Below are positions 1 to 8,116 of a stretch of DNA of 64,000 nt, in pieces. Numbering within the stretch: the stretch's first letter is position 1; the number at the start of each line of letters is the position of its first letter. The DNA is from JADKAV01 sp041393775. GTDB taxonomy: Bacteria > Actinomycetota > Actinomycetes > S36-B12 > UBA10799. The notes below the pieces were generated by a model, which worked only from the letters and a program-made list of their open reading frames with translations, was not told the origin of the DNA and did not search any database. The position numbers and the translations under genes were made by a program. The stretch covers positions 1 to 64,000 of the forward strand of contig JAWKJM010000006.1 of the NCBI GenBank assembly GCA_041393775.1, read 5' to 3'.

Positions 1-1284
1 CTGCCGGCAAAGTGGATGGGCCGGCGGCTGGCTGGCCTGACACGTCAGCAGATGCAGATGAACTCGGACATGAGCACGCAGATGACCGAGCGGTTCAACA
101 TCGGCGGGGCGTTGCTCACCAAACTGTTCGGGCGCCCAGCCCAGGAGGACGCTGCATTCTCCGACAAGGCGGCGCGGGTCCGCGACATCGGAGTGCAGAT
201 CGCCATGGCGAACCGGTACTTCTTCACCGCGCTCACTTTGGTGGCCGCCTTGGCCACGGCCCTTGTGTACGGCTTGGGCGGCAACCTGGTCATCACCGGC
301 GCCTTGAGCCTCGGCACCCTACTCGCGCTGACGGGCCTGCTGGCCCAGTTGTACGGACCGCTGACCGCGCTGAGCAATGTCCGAGTCGACGTGATGACGG
401 CGCTGGTGAGTTTCGAGCGCGTTTTCGAGGTGCTGGACCTGCCACCGTTGATCACCGAGCGGGCGGGGGCGATCGATCTGCCGGCACGGCCGGTGAGCGT
501 GCGGTTCCGGGACGTCGACTTCCACTACCCGTCACCGTCGGAGGTGTCGCTGGCCTCCTTGGAGGCTGTGGCCGTGGAGGAGGCGCGCAGCAGCGAGCAG
601 ATCCTGCACGGAGTCGATTTTGAGGTCCCGGCCGGGGCGATGGTGGCGCTGGTCGGACCCAGTGGTGCGGGCAAGACCACCATCACGGCTCTGGTCGCAA
701 GGCTCTACGACGTGGACGGAGGAGCCGTGTTGCTCGACGGAGTCGACGTTCGCGACCTGCGCCTCGATTCCCTGCGAGCCACGGTGGGATACGTCACACA
801 GGACGCGCACATGTTCCACGACACCATCGAGGCCAATCTGCGGTACGCGTCGCCCACCGCGTCCATGGAGCAGATATGGGCGGCTTGCGAGGACGCCCAG
901 ATCGCCGACTTGCTGCGGACCCTGCCCGACGGCTTGAACACGCTGGTGGGGGATCGGGGATACCGGTTGTCGGGCGGTGAGAAGCAGCGCCTGGCCATCG
1001 CGCGCCTGCTGTTGAAGCGTCCCGGGGTGGTCGTGCTGGACGAAGCCACGGCGCACCTCGACAGTGAGAACGAGCGTGCTGTGCAGAGGGCATTGTCCGC
1101 GGCACTCACCGGGCGTACCTCATTGGTGATCGCCCACCGACTGTCGACGGTCCGTGACGCCGACCTGATCCTCGTCGTGGAGGACGGTCGCATCGCCGAA
1201 CGAGGTCGTCACGATGAGTTGCTCGCCCACGGCGGGTTGTACGCCAGGCACTACGAACAGTTCAGCCTCACGGCCTCACAGTGA
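1..1284 (+). CDS. ABC exporter, fused membrane and ATPase domains (5' end cut by window)
   Basis: This is the C-terminal 427 residues of an ABC exporter half-transporter; the reading frame is open to base 1, so the start lies outside. Hydrophobic segments around residues 72-125 are the last membrane helices. The nucleotide-binding domain follows: Walker A GPSGAGKTT near residue 220, signature LSGGEKQR near 323, Walker B ending LDEATAHLD near 344 and the H-loop AHRLSTV near 376. This order is typical of the MsbA/multidrug exporter type. An unusual stretch of about 20 extra residues (roughly 180-198) sits between the N-terminal strand of the ATPase domain and Walker A. The substrate cannot be told. 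Its 3' end overlaps the convergent SDR gene by 9 bp. Confidence 0.93.
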   Translation: MPAKWMGRRLAGLTRQQMQMNSDMSTQMTERFNIGGALLTKLFGRPAQEDAAFSDKAARVRDIGVQIAMANRYFFTALTLVAALATALVYGLGGNLVITGALSLGTLLALTGLLAQLYGPLTALSNVRVDVMTALVSFERVFEVLDLPPLITERAGAIDLPARPVSVRFRDVDFHYPSPSEVSLASLEAVAVEEARSSEQILHGVDFEVPAGAMVALVGPSGAGKTTITALVARLYDVDGGAVLLDGVDVRDLRLDSLRATVGYVTQDAHMFHDTIEANLRYASPTASMEQIWAACEDAQIADLLRTLPDGLNTLVGDRGYRLSGGEKQRLAIARLLLKRPGVVVLDEATAHLDSENERAVQRALSAALTGRTSLVIAHRLSTVRDADLILVVEDGRIAERGRHDELLAHGGLYARHYEQFSLTASQ

Positions 1285-2055
1285 CCGCAAGGCGCCGCCA
1301 TCCACGGCCACCAGCGAGCCGCTGATGTACGAGGCGGCTGGCGACAGCAGGAAAGCCGCCACGGCGCCGAACTCCGCCGGCTCTCCGTAACGGCGCAGCG
1401 GGATGGTCGCCTCCCGTCGCTTGCGGACCGATTCCGGATTGCCTTGCCTGGCGTCCTGGGCGAACACGTTGTCGGTCGCGATCCGTCCCGGCATGATGCC
1501 GTTCACCCGGAAGCCCTGTGGTCCGATCTCGTCGGCGAGATCCTTGATCATCATCGCCAGACCGGGTCGTAGCCCGTTCGACAGCGTCAGCCCCGGAATC
1601 GGTGAGCGCGCCGACGTCGACAGCACGAACACGATGCTGCCGCCAGTACCGGTGGGCTCGTGTTCTGCCGTGGTGGCCGAGACCGTCGCTCTGGCCATTC
1701 GCAGGCCGCCGAGGAAGATCGTCTCGAACGCTTGTCGCCAGGCGGATTCGGAGGCGCCCATGGGGGTTCCGGGCGGTGGGCTGCCGGCGCTGATAAGAGC
1801 CCCGTCAAGCCGACCGAAGCGACCCAGTGCGGCCGCGGTCGCGATCTCGGAGGTGGTCTCGGCGGCGAGATCGGCAGCGATCCCAACCGCGTGATCCGGT
1901 CCGAGGCTCTCCACGGCGGCGTCCAGGACCCCTTGGTCCCTGGCCACCAGCACCACGTTGGCACCCTCAGCCACTACTGTCTTCGCCGCAGCGAATCCGA
2001 GGCCCCGCGACGCCCCGGTCACGACGAAGCAGCGATCCTTCAGTCCCAGGTCCAT
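1276..2055 (-). CDS. SDR-family oxidoreductase lacking the usual YxxxK
   Basis: A 259-residue Rossmann-fold short-chain dehydrogenase. The cofactor motif TGASRGLG is at residues 13-20 and a PGRI segment typical of SDRs lies near 190. A Ser is present near residue 146, but where classical enzymes have YSASK this one reads LSNGLR (about 159-164), so the catalytic Tyr and Lys are absent. Subfamilies of SDR with this LSN form exist, so it may be a divergent enzyme rather than a dead one. The frame is open further upstream to 2298, but ATG 2055 begins the homology and was chosen. It is the last gene of a leftward group with SURF1, dodecin and a membrane protein. Substrate unknown. Confidence 0.85.
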   Translation of the reverse strand: MDLGLKDRCFVVTGASRGLGFAAAKTVVAEGANVVLVARDQGVLDAAVESLGPDHAVGIAADLAAETTSEIATAAALGRFGRLDGALISAGSPPPGTPMGASESAWRQAFETIFLGGLRMARATVSATTAEHEPTGTGGSIVFVLSTSARSPIPGLTLSNGLRPGLAMMIKDLADEIGPQGFRVNGIMPGRIATDNVFAQDARQGNPESVRKRREATIPLRRYGEPAEFGAVAAFLLSPAASYISGSLVAVDGGALRSL

Positions 2056-2069
2056 GACCCCATGCTGCC

Positions 2070-2819
2070 TCAGCCCGAACCGGTTAGTGCATCCGCGGGC
2101 CGACGTGTCTCCTTGATCTCCCTCCTGATCAGGATCACGTAGCCGATCGGGAGCATGATCGCGAAGATGACCCATTGTCCCGCGTAACCGAGGTGCGGTC
2201 CGAGACCAGGACCCTCTACCGGAATCGGCTGCACACTGTCCGCCGGCTGGGACGATGTCGCCTGCAAGTAGGCGCGATAGCAGGTCGGTTCCGGGCACAG
2301 GGCTTCGGTGTTCAGCGACGTCGCCTCACCATTGCTCAGGATCCCCGCACCGCGTTTCACCTCGGACTCCTGCAGAACACCGGTCACGGTCACGGTGCCG
2401 GAGGGCGGCAAGGGGGCAACGGCGGTCTGCGCGTTGTCCCGGGTCGCCTCCATCCAGCCTCTGAGCACCAGGATCTCGGTGCCGTCCGCTGCACGCAAGG
2501 CCGAGACAACCCACAACCCGGCCACCTCATTGAGCGATCGGTTGCGGATCAGGACCGATTCCTGGTCGTACACGCCGGTGACGGTCACCGGGGTGTACTT
2601 CTGGTCGCGCTCGAGCGGTTGACCCGGGCCCAGCACTGCGCTCAGCGCCACGGGAGGCGTGGTCCCGGCCGCATCCGCCATGTTCTGCTCGGCCGCTCGC
2701 ACCTCGTGCCGGCCGTACTGCCACTTCGCCGCCACGAAACACAAGGCGATCAAGGCCGGCAGCGCGAGCAACATCGCCAGCCACTTCGGCTGCCGGAGCA
2801 CGGAGAGCGCATCGGACAC
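2070..2819 (-). CDS. SURF1 family protein
   Basis: A 249-residue protein with the SURF1 layout: one membrane helix near the N terminus (about 12-32), a large extracytoplasmic domain, and a second helix near 215-233. The start GTG 2819 directly follows the dodecin stop codon. Family members help assemble haem-copper cytochrome c oxidase in the membrane. Actinobacterial members are distant from mitochondrial SURF1, so an oxidase-assembly role is inferred from the family. No cytochrome oxidase genes are in the window. Confidence 0.85.
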   Translation of the reverse strand: MSDALSVLRQPKWLAMLLALPALIALCFVAAKWQYGRHEVRAAEQNMADAAGTTPPVALSAVLGPGQPLERDQKYTPVTVTGVYDQESVLIRNRSLNEVAGLWVVSALRAADGTEILVLRGWMEATRDNAQTAVAPLPPSGTVTVTGVLQESEVKRGAGILSNGEATSLNTEALCPEPTCYRAYLQATSSQPADSVQPIPVEGPGLGPHLGYAGQWVIFAIMLPIGYVILIRREIKETRRPADALTGSG

Positions 2820-3032
2820 TTACTCGTCCTCGAGGCGGAAACCGATCTTCATGGTCACCTGGAAGTGGTTGACGTCGCCGTCTCGTACATAGCCGCGGAT
2901 GTCGGTGACTTCGAACCAGTCGATGTGCCGCAGTGTCTGCCCGGCCCGCTCCATGCCGTTCCTGATGGCCTGGTCCACGCTGTCCGGCGATGTCCCCACG
3001 ATCTCGGTGAGCCGGTAGGTCCTGTTGCTCAT
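2820..3032 (-). CDS. dodecin family flavin-binding protein
   Basis: A 70-residue protein matching dodecin in length and pattern: an N-terminal strand, a GTSPDSVDQAI helix (residues 13-23), a single Trp at 39 where dodecins stack the flavin, and a C-terminal strand HFQVTMKIGF. Dodecins form dodecamers that store or buffer flavins in the cytoplasm. The frame is open further upstream to 3332, but ATG 3032 gives the normal dodecin length. The stop at 2820 abuts the SURF1 start, suggesting co-transcription. Confidence 0.9.
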   Translation of the reverse strand: MSNRTYRLTEIVGTSPDSVDQAIRNGMERAGQTLRHIDWFEVTDIRGYVRDGDVNHFQVTMKIGFRLEDE

Positions 3033-3061
3033 ATGCGCTCCGTTTTCCGCCCGACCGGTCG

Positions 3062-4888
3062 TCACGACAGGTTCTGCAGCTGATCGGTGATGTCTGTGCG
3101 TCCACCGTAAGCCAGATCGGTCGGGATGACCTTGCCCACCTGCACGGCATCGATGCACAGGACGGCATCGGTCGACGTGACGGTGACCGTGGATTCGCCG
3201 CCTTCGGCGCGGACGAACACCGAGTGCGACCCCGTGAGCACTTCCGCGGCCACCGGCTTCCCGTCCCCGATGGAGACATTGACGAATCCGGTGGTCTGGG
3301 CCGTGTACCGCAGCGCAACGGTGTGCGCCCACGCAATGAGCGGGTGCTCCAGCGCGATGGTCACGGCAGCGCCGGCGGGCACGGCATAGCAGCCGTCAGG
3401 ACTCGGCAGGGCGGTCGCCCCGTCGATCTGTGCCGGGACCAGTTTGCCGCGGTTGTCGAGCAGTTGAAGTTCGTCGGTGCTCGTGGCGAAACCGGGCTGT
3501 TGAGGCAGCGGAGCCAGGAACCAGCTGGCCTGGTTGTACGGGTGCGTCACCGGTAGCAGCAGGAAATCAGGCACGTCCTGGTCGAGCAGCGGAGTCGTGG
3601 GATCGCTGGCGGCCAGGTCGGCGCGCGCGTTGCCCACCCAGCCCTCGGCGGGGTTCTTCGACCAGATCGCCGCGTAGGAAAGCGACGAGACGAGCATCAG
3701 GAAACCGGCGATCGCGGCGGCCGCCACAAGCGGCGCGCGAAGGCGTGGTCGACGGAGTACCGGAAGTTGCGAGGCGATCGTCGCGCCGACAGCGACGCTG
3801 ATGCCGATCATGGCTGTGGCCACATAGCGGCCCGCCTGGACCACGGCCGGGTCACCTGCGGGGCCGAGGCGGCCCACAGCGAACGCTGTCAGATCCAGGG
3901 CCAGGTAGACGGCAGCGGCCCACCATGCCTTGCGCGCCACCCCCGGACGCCTGGTGCCGGCTATTACCAGCCCACCGCCGACCAGGATGCCCAGTCCGAT
4001 GACCCACGCAGGAGGGTCGGCGTACGAGGCGCTGAAGTCGACCGGTGTCCAGCGCACGGGGCCGCCCACCAGGCCCACCCCGATGGTGTTGAAGACCGCG
4101 CTCGACAGCAGTTCCACGACCTGGCCGGGGCCCGTGGGCATCCGTGTGCGCCCCTCGGACACCTGCGAGAACCCGATCAGGTAGACGATCAGCACCACCG
4201 CCCAGCCGAGCCACAGCCGCCACCTGGTGGCCAGACTGCTGCGGGCTGCCGAGAAGAACCCTGGTCGCGGATCCACCAGAACCGTCACGAGGAACAACCA
4301 GGCGGGGATCAGCAGGCTCTTCTCGAAGAAGCCCAGAGCGGTCACCACCAGCCCGAAGGTGGTGATCAACGCGGGCATCGACCCGGTGGCGAGGTACCGG
4401 ACGTGACTCACGGTCGCGAACAATGCGCACGACATCAGCGGAACCAGCGTCAAGGCGGCCGACCACCAGGTCAGTCCTGGAAGCATGATCGGGCTCAGCA
4501 GGAACACGGCCAATGCCGCCACGGTCGCAACACCGCGGCCCAGCAAAGTCGTGAAGGCTGCGACGGCGGCGACTACGAGCACGACCTCCCCGACGAGCAT
4601 GCTCCATGCGACGAGGCCATAGTCCAAGCCGCCGAGTTCCTGCGTCAGCCACACCACCGCATATGTCAGTGGCATCACATGACCGTCATGGTTGTTGAAC
4701 AGCAACTCTGTGGACAACCCGAGCCGCGCTGCCTGACCTTGCAGGATGAAGTCGTCCCAATAGAGCCAACCGCCCGCCATCACGACGGTCCACAGCACCA
4801 GGTGCAGGCCCACGACGACGGAAACGCCCGCCTCGAAAGTGCGCGATCGCTTGCGCACGCCGGGTGGTTCGACAGTTGCGGTGGTCAT
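3062..4888 (-). CDS. polytopic membrane protein, possibly GT-C glycosyltransferase-like
   Basis: A 608-residue protein with roughly ten to twelve hydrophobic segments in the first 400 residues and a soluble C-terminal domain of about 190 residues, predicted extracellular. The first helix is followed by WLYWDDF, an aromatic/acidic loop like that of GT-C lipid-linked sugar transferases, but no further motif confirms it. The C-terminal part is rich in beta-type sequence and could be a carbohydrate-binding or sensor domain. It is the first gene of the leftward membrane protein-dodecin-SURF1-SDR group. Function unassigned. Confidence 0.8.
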   Translation of the reverse strand: MTTATVEPPGVRKRSRTFEAGVSVVVGLHLVLWTVVMAGGWLYWDDFILQGQAARLGLSTELLFNNHDGHVMPLTYAVVWLTQELGGLDYGLVAWSMLVGEVVLVVAAVAAFTTLLGRGVATVAALAVFLLSPIMLPGLTWWSAALTLVPLMSCALFATVSHVRYLATGSMPALITTFGLVVTALGFFEKSLLIPAWLFLVTVLVDPRPGFFSAARSSLATRWRLWLGWAVVLIVYLIGFSQVSEGRTRMPTGPGQVVELLSSAVFNTIGVGLVGGPVRWTPVDFSASYADPPAWVIGLGILVGGGLVIAGTRRPGVARKAWWAAAVYLALDLTAFAVGRLGPAGDPAVVQAGRYVATAMIGISVAVGATIASQLPVLRRPRLRAPLVAAAAIAGFLMLVSSLSYAAIWSKNPAEGWVGNARADLAASDPTTPLLDQDVPDFLLLPVTHPYNQASWFLAPLPQQPGFATSTDELQLLDNRGKLVPAQIDGATALPSPDGCYAVPAGAAVTIALEHPLIAWAHTVALRYTAQTTGFVNVSIGDGKPVAAEVLTGSHSVFVRAEGGESTVTVTSTDAVLCIDAVQVGKVIPTDLAYGGRTDITDQLQNLS

Positions 4889-4911
4889 TGCGCCCCCGGG
4901 GAATGGCGGGT

Positions 4912-5229
4912 ATGCCCAGGCGAGACTACCGTGGAACAGTGGCGAGGTCGAACGACGTCATCCCGATCACCGGGGCACAGGTCCCGCTCAGCGAGGACCA
5001 GCGTCTCCGGACCCGCCGCTACCTCATTTCGATGGCGATCCGGACCGTCTGCTTCGTCGGGGCAATCATCGCCAGCGGCTGGCTGCGATGGACGCTTGTG
5101 GCCGGTGCCGTGGTGCTGCCCTACATCGCCGTGGTGATGGCCAACGCCGGCCGCGGGCGCTCGGAGAAGGCGCCGCCCATGATCGTTCTCAACGAACAGC
5201 GTCAGATCGGCCCGCGCGCACACGAGTGA
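4912..5229 (+). CDS. DUF3099 family small membrane protein
   Basis: About 105 residues with a charged N terminus, two adjacent membrane helices (roughly residues 39-72) and a short cytoplasmic tail, matching actinobacterial DUF3099 proteins, whose function is unknown. The start is ambiguous. ATG 4912 has a GGCGGG just upstream; GTG 4939 would give a 96-residue protein beginning just before ARSNDVIPITG, where the homology seems to start. It diverges from the membrane-protein gene and converges on TldE with only 8 bp between stops. Confidence 0.75.
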   Translation: MPRRDYRGTVARSNDVIPITGAQVPLSEDQRLRTRRYLISMAIRTVCFVGAIIASGWLRWTLVAGAVVLPYIAVVMANAGRGRSEKAPPMIVLNEQRQIGPRAHE

Positions 5230-5237
5230 ACGCCGGC

Positions 5238-6581
5238 TCATACGGCATCACTGCGACTGCTGAGGTTGAACCCATCGACGGACAACGCGGGCATCGCCGT
5301 CCGGGTGAACCAGTCGGCCCACTCCCGGGGCAGGCAGGCGGAGGTTTTCGTCGCATCCACCACCCGGTCCAGCAGATCGGGTACCGCGACGTTGAACCGG
5401 AAGTTCGGCAGCGCCGCCACGACCTCACCGTCACGCACCCGGTAGACACCGTCGCGGGTCAAGCCGGTAAGCAGCAGGTTCTGTGGGTCGACCTCCCGGA
5501 TGTACCACAAGCAGTTCACGAGAACGCCATTATGGGTCCGGGCCAGGAGATCGGTCAGGTCGCCGTCGCCGGCGTTGTCGGTGAGGATGAGGTTGTCGGC
5601 GAGGTAGACGGGCTCGAGGCCGAACCGGGCGGCGGTGGGCCGGCTAGCACGCAGGCTCACAAGCCGGCCGTCCTCGATCAGGGACCGGCGCCGCAGTGGA
5701 AGACCGTTGTCGAAGACCGACTCCATGCTCGAGTTCGAGTCCACGACCACTCGATCAGAGGTGGCGAGCCCGGGATATTGCGGGTCGGCGGACAGCGTCA
5801 TTGTGCGGCGGGTCAGTTGCTCACCCAGCCGGGTCCCGCCGCCGGCCCGCGCGAACACGTTGTGGCCTTCGGCGGCGTCCCGGCCGTTGGCCGACCAGGC
5901 CAGGTAGATCAGCAGATCGGCCACCGCCGAGGGGCTCAGGATCACCGGGTACCGACCCGGTTCGAGATCCTCGCGGACGTGCTGCCATTCGAGTCGGTCC
6001 TGTTCGGCCCGGGCGGCGGCATCGAAGTCGGTGGCGAGGGTGTTGGTGCCCCACCACGTGGAACCGCCCTCATCGCGCACAGAGGCCTCGAACCTGACCT
6101 CGTCCTGAACCTGCCGACGGCGGGTACCGGCAGTGGTCGCCAGGTATGTCGTGGTGGTGCCGAGTTCGGCGTACCCGAACTGGCGACCGGGCATCTCCAG
6201 GAACGTGCCCGCGGCTTCCAGGAGCCTGTCGGTGGTCCGGGGATCCAGTGCCTGGGGGTCGCTGGCGAAATCGTCTGACCGGCCACCGTCGGTCAGGGGT
6301 GCAGACTCGCTCACTGGCGCCCCCCGGGCGTCCTCGACGCTGCCCCTGGCAAGTACGGCGGCGTCCCCGGGCTCGCCGACCTCACTGGACCGGATCCCCA
6401 CCCGGATGCCGTCACGACCGTGGTCGAACGCGATGACCGTGAGATTCGAGGTCTGGGTGTCGCCGTTGGTCGTCAGCGCCGAGTTCGCCCATCGGAGATT
6501 CTGTGTGTGCGCGCTCCGGTGGATGACACAACCGTGCTCGAGGTTCTCCAGGGCGGCGCTGACGAACTGCTCGGCGGTCAC
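5238..6581 (-). CDS. TldE/PmbA-type subunit of TldD/E protease
   Basis: A 447-residue TldD/PmbA-superfamily protein without an HExxxH zinc motif, as expected for the TldE subunit, which pairs with metal-bearing TldD to make a heterodimeric protease that trims unfolded peptides. Its start overlaps the TldD stop (ATGA, 6578-6581), so the two are translated together in the order tldD-tldE. In other bacteria this pair matures some ribosomal peptides and degrades antitoxins; the substrate here is unknown. Confidence 0.9.
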   Translation of the reverse strand: MTAEQFVSAALENLEHGCVIHRSAHTQNLRWANSALTTNGDTQTSNLTVIAFDHGRDGIRVGIRSSEVGEPGDAAVLARGSVEDARGAPVSESAPLTDGGRSDDFASDPQALDPRTTDRLLEAAGTFLEMPGRQFGYAELGTTTTYLATTAGTRRRQVQDEVRFEASVRDEGGSTWWGTNTLATDFDAAARAEQDRLEWQHVREDLEPGRYPVILSPSAVADLLIYLAWSANGRDAAEGHNVFARAGGGTRLGEQLTRRTMTLSADPQYPGLATSDRVVVDSNSSMESVFDNGLPLRRRSLIEDGRLVSLRASRPTAARFGLEPVYLADNLILTDNAGDGDLTDLLARTHNGVLVNCLWYIREVDPQNLLLTGLTRDGVYRVRDGEVVAALPNFRFNVAVPDLLDRVVDATKTSACLPREWADWFTRTAMPALSVDGFNLSSRSDAV

Positions 6582-8077
6582 TGTCCGGCCTCCTCACGGG
6601 TGTTCAGGACATTCACCGACGAGAACACAGCTGTCGGGCAGCCGTGGGACACGGCAGCCACCTGACCGGGTTGACCCTTGCCGCAGTTGAACGCTCCGCC
6701 CAGCACGTAGGTCCGGGGCCCGCCCAGTGCCCGCAGGGAGCGCCAGAAGTCGAGCGTGTTCGCCTGGTAGGCCAGATCACGCACCTGCCCGTTCAGTCTG
6801 CCGTTGCGGATGCGGAAGAAGCGCTGTCCGGTGAACTGGAAGTTGAACCGCTGCATGTCGATCGACCACGACTTGTCGCCGACGACGTAGATGCCGTCGT
6901 CGACCCCCGCGATCAGCGCGGACGTGTCGGGTCCGTCCGGATCGGGTTGCAGGCTGACATTGGGCATCCGCTGGATCGGTACGTGTTGCGCGCTGTCGGC
7001 GTACGCGCACCCGTTGGAACGGTCGCCGGGTCCGGCCATCTGCCGATCGAGCTGGTACCCCACCAGCACGCCGTCACGCACCAGGTCCCATTGCTGAGCG
7101 GCGACCCCCTCGTCGTCCCAGCCCACCGTGGACAGGCCGTGGGCAACGGTCCTGTCTGCGGTTACGTTCATGAGCGGACTCCCGTACTGCAGGCGGTCGA
7201 GCATGTCGACGGTGGCGAAGGAGGTGCCCGCGTAGTTCGCCTCATAACCCAGGGCGCGGTCTTTCTCAGTGGCATGCCCCACCGACTCGTGAATGGTCAG
7301 CCACAGGTTGGAGGGGTCGATCACGAGGTCGTAGCGGCCAGGCTCGATGCCCGGCGCGGCGATCTTCTCGCCCAGCAGATCAGGCAGTTCGGCCAATTCC
7401 CGGGACCAGTCCCAGCCGGTCACCGAGTACTCCCAGCCCCGGCCGGCCGGCGGGGCCAGCGTGGACATGTCATCGAATCCCGACTCGGTGAGTCGGACGG
7501 CGGTGTACGCGGGGTACGTCCGGGCGCGTTGCTGCCAGATCCGGGAGCCGTCCAGACCAGCGAGGTAGGTGGATTCGAGTGCACACTCGACCGTGGCGCT
7601 GGTGTGGTCGACGCCGGAAAGCAGCTCACAGTTGTGGCGCAGAACGGCGACCGTGTCAGCCATGTCGACCGTGAACGGGTCGATGTCGTAATCCGAGACG
7701 TGAATGCCGTGGGCCACGGGCTCGTCGGCGAGCACGACGTCCGGCCCGGGCAGCGATGCGCAGCGCCGGGCCAGGTCGCAGGCTCTCATGGCGGCGACGC
7801 GCACGGAGTCGACCTCGAGCTGGCTGGTCGCGGCAAAGCCCCACGCCCCGTCCAGGACGACTCGCACGCCCACACCGAGGTCGCGATGGTCCACCGCTGT
7901 CTCCACCTCGAGATCCCGAACGTGGACCGTGCGGTTCTTGGTCTGATGCACACGCATGACCGCATAAGTCGCACCCTGGCGCGCGCACTCACCAAGCACC
8001 GCGTCCTCGAGGGGTGCCACGGCGATCGCCGCGAACTGGGGGTCGAGCCGGCTGCGGGCTCCGGGATCCAAGGTCAC
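6578..8077 (-). CDS. TldD-type metalloprotease subunit
   Basis: A 499-residue TldD-like protease. The zinc motif HESVGH sits at about residues 262-267 and is followed by a conserved acidic stretch (ATEKDRAL). The frame runs open upstream to 9202 through the divergent gene, but GTG 8077 gives the family length and puts the start in the 39-bp gap before the divergent Mur-ligase gene. It forms an operon with the TldE partner by a 4-bp overlap. Shared divergent promoters with the Mur-ligase paralogue put the protease pair next to the cyanophycin genes, though a functional link is only inferred. Confidence 0.9.
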   Translation of the reverse strand: MTLDPGARSRLDPQFAAIAVAPLEDAVLGECARQGATYAVMRVHQTKNRTVHVRDLEVETAVDHRDLGVGVRVVLDGAWGFAATSQLEVDSVRVAAMRACDLARRCASLPGPDVVLADEPVAHGIHVSDYDIDPFTVDMADTVAVLRHNCELLSGVDHTSATVECALESTYLAGLDGSRIWQQRARTYPAYTAVRLTESGFDDMSTLAPPAGRGWEYSVTGWDWSRELAELPDLLGEKIAAPGIEPGRYDLVIDPSNLWLTIHESVGHATEKDRALGYEANYAGTSFATVDMLDRLQYGSPLMNVTADRTVAHGLSTVGWDDEGVAAQQWDLVRDGVLVGYQLDRQMAGPGDRSNGCAYADSAQHVPIQRMPNVSLQPDPDGPDTSALIAGVDDGIYVVGDKSWSIDMQRFNFQFTGQRFFRIRNGRLNGQVRDLAYQANTLDFWRSLRALGGPRTYVLGGAFNCGKGQPGQVAAVSHGCPTAVFSSVNVLNTREEAGQ

Positions 8078-8116
8078 ACCCGCATTCTGCCGGTAACCCG
8101 TGAGACGCTTGCAGTC

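Noticed and set aside
3767..5137. 456-codon frame on the + strand
   Set aside because: Opposite the membrane-protein gene; rich in His, Gln and Arg with no domain, as expected for a shadow.
5238..6581. TldE lacking a zinc-binding HExxxH
   Set aside because: TldE subunits normally lack it; the metal is carried by TldD.
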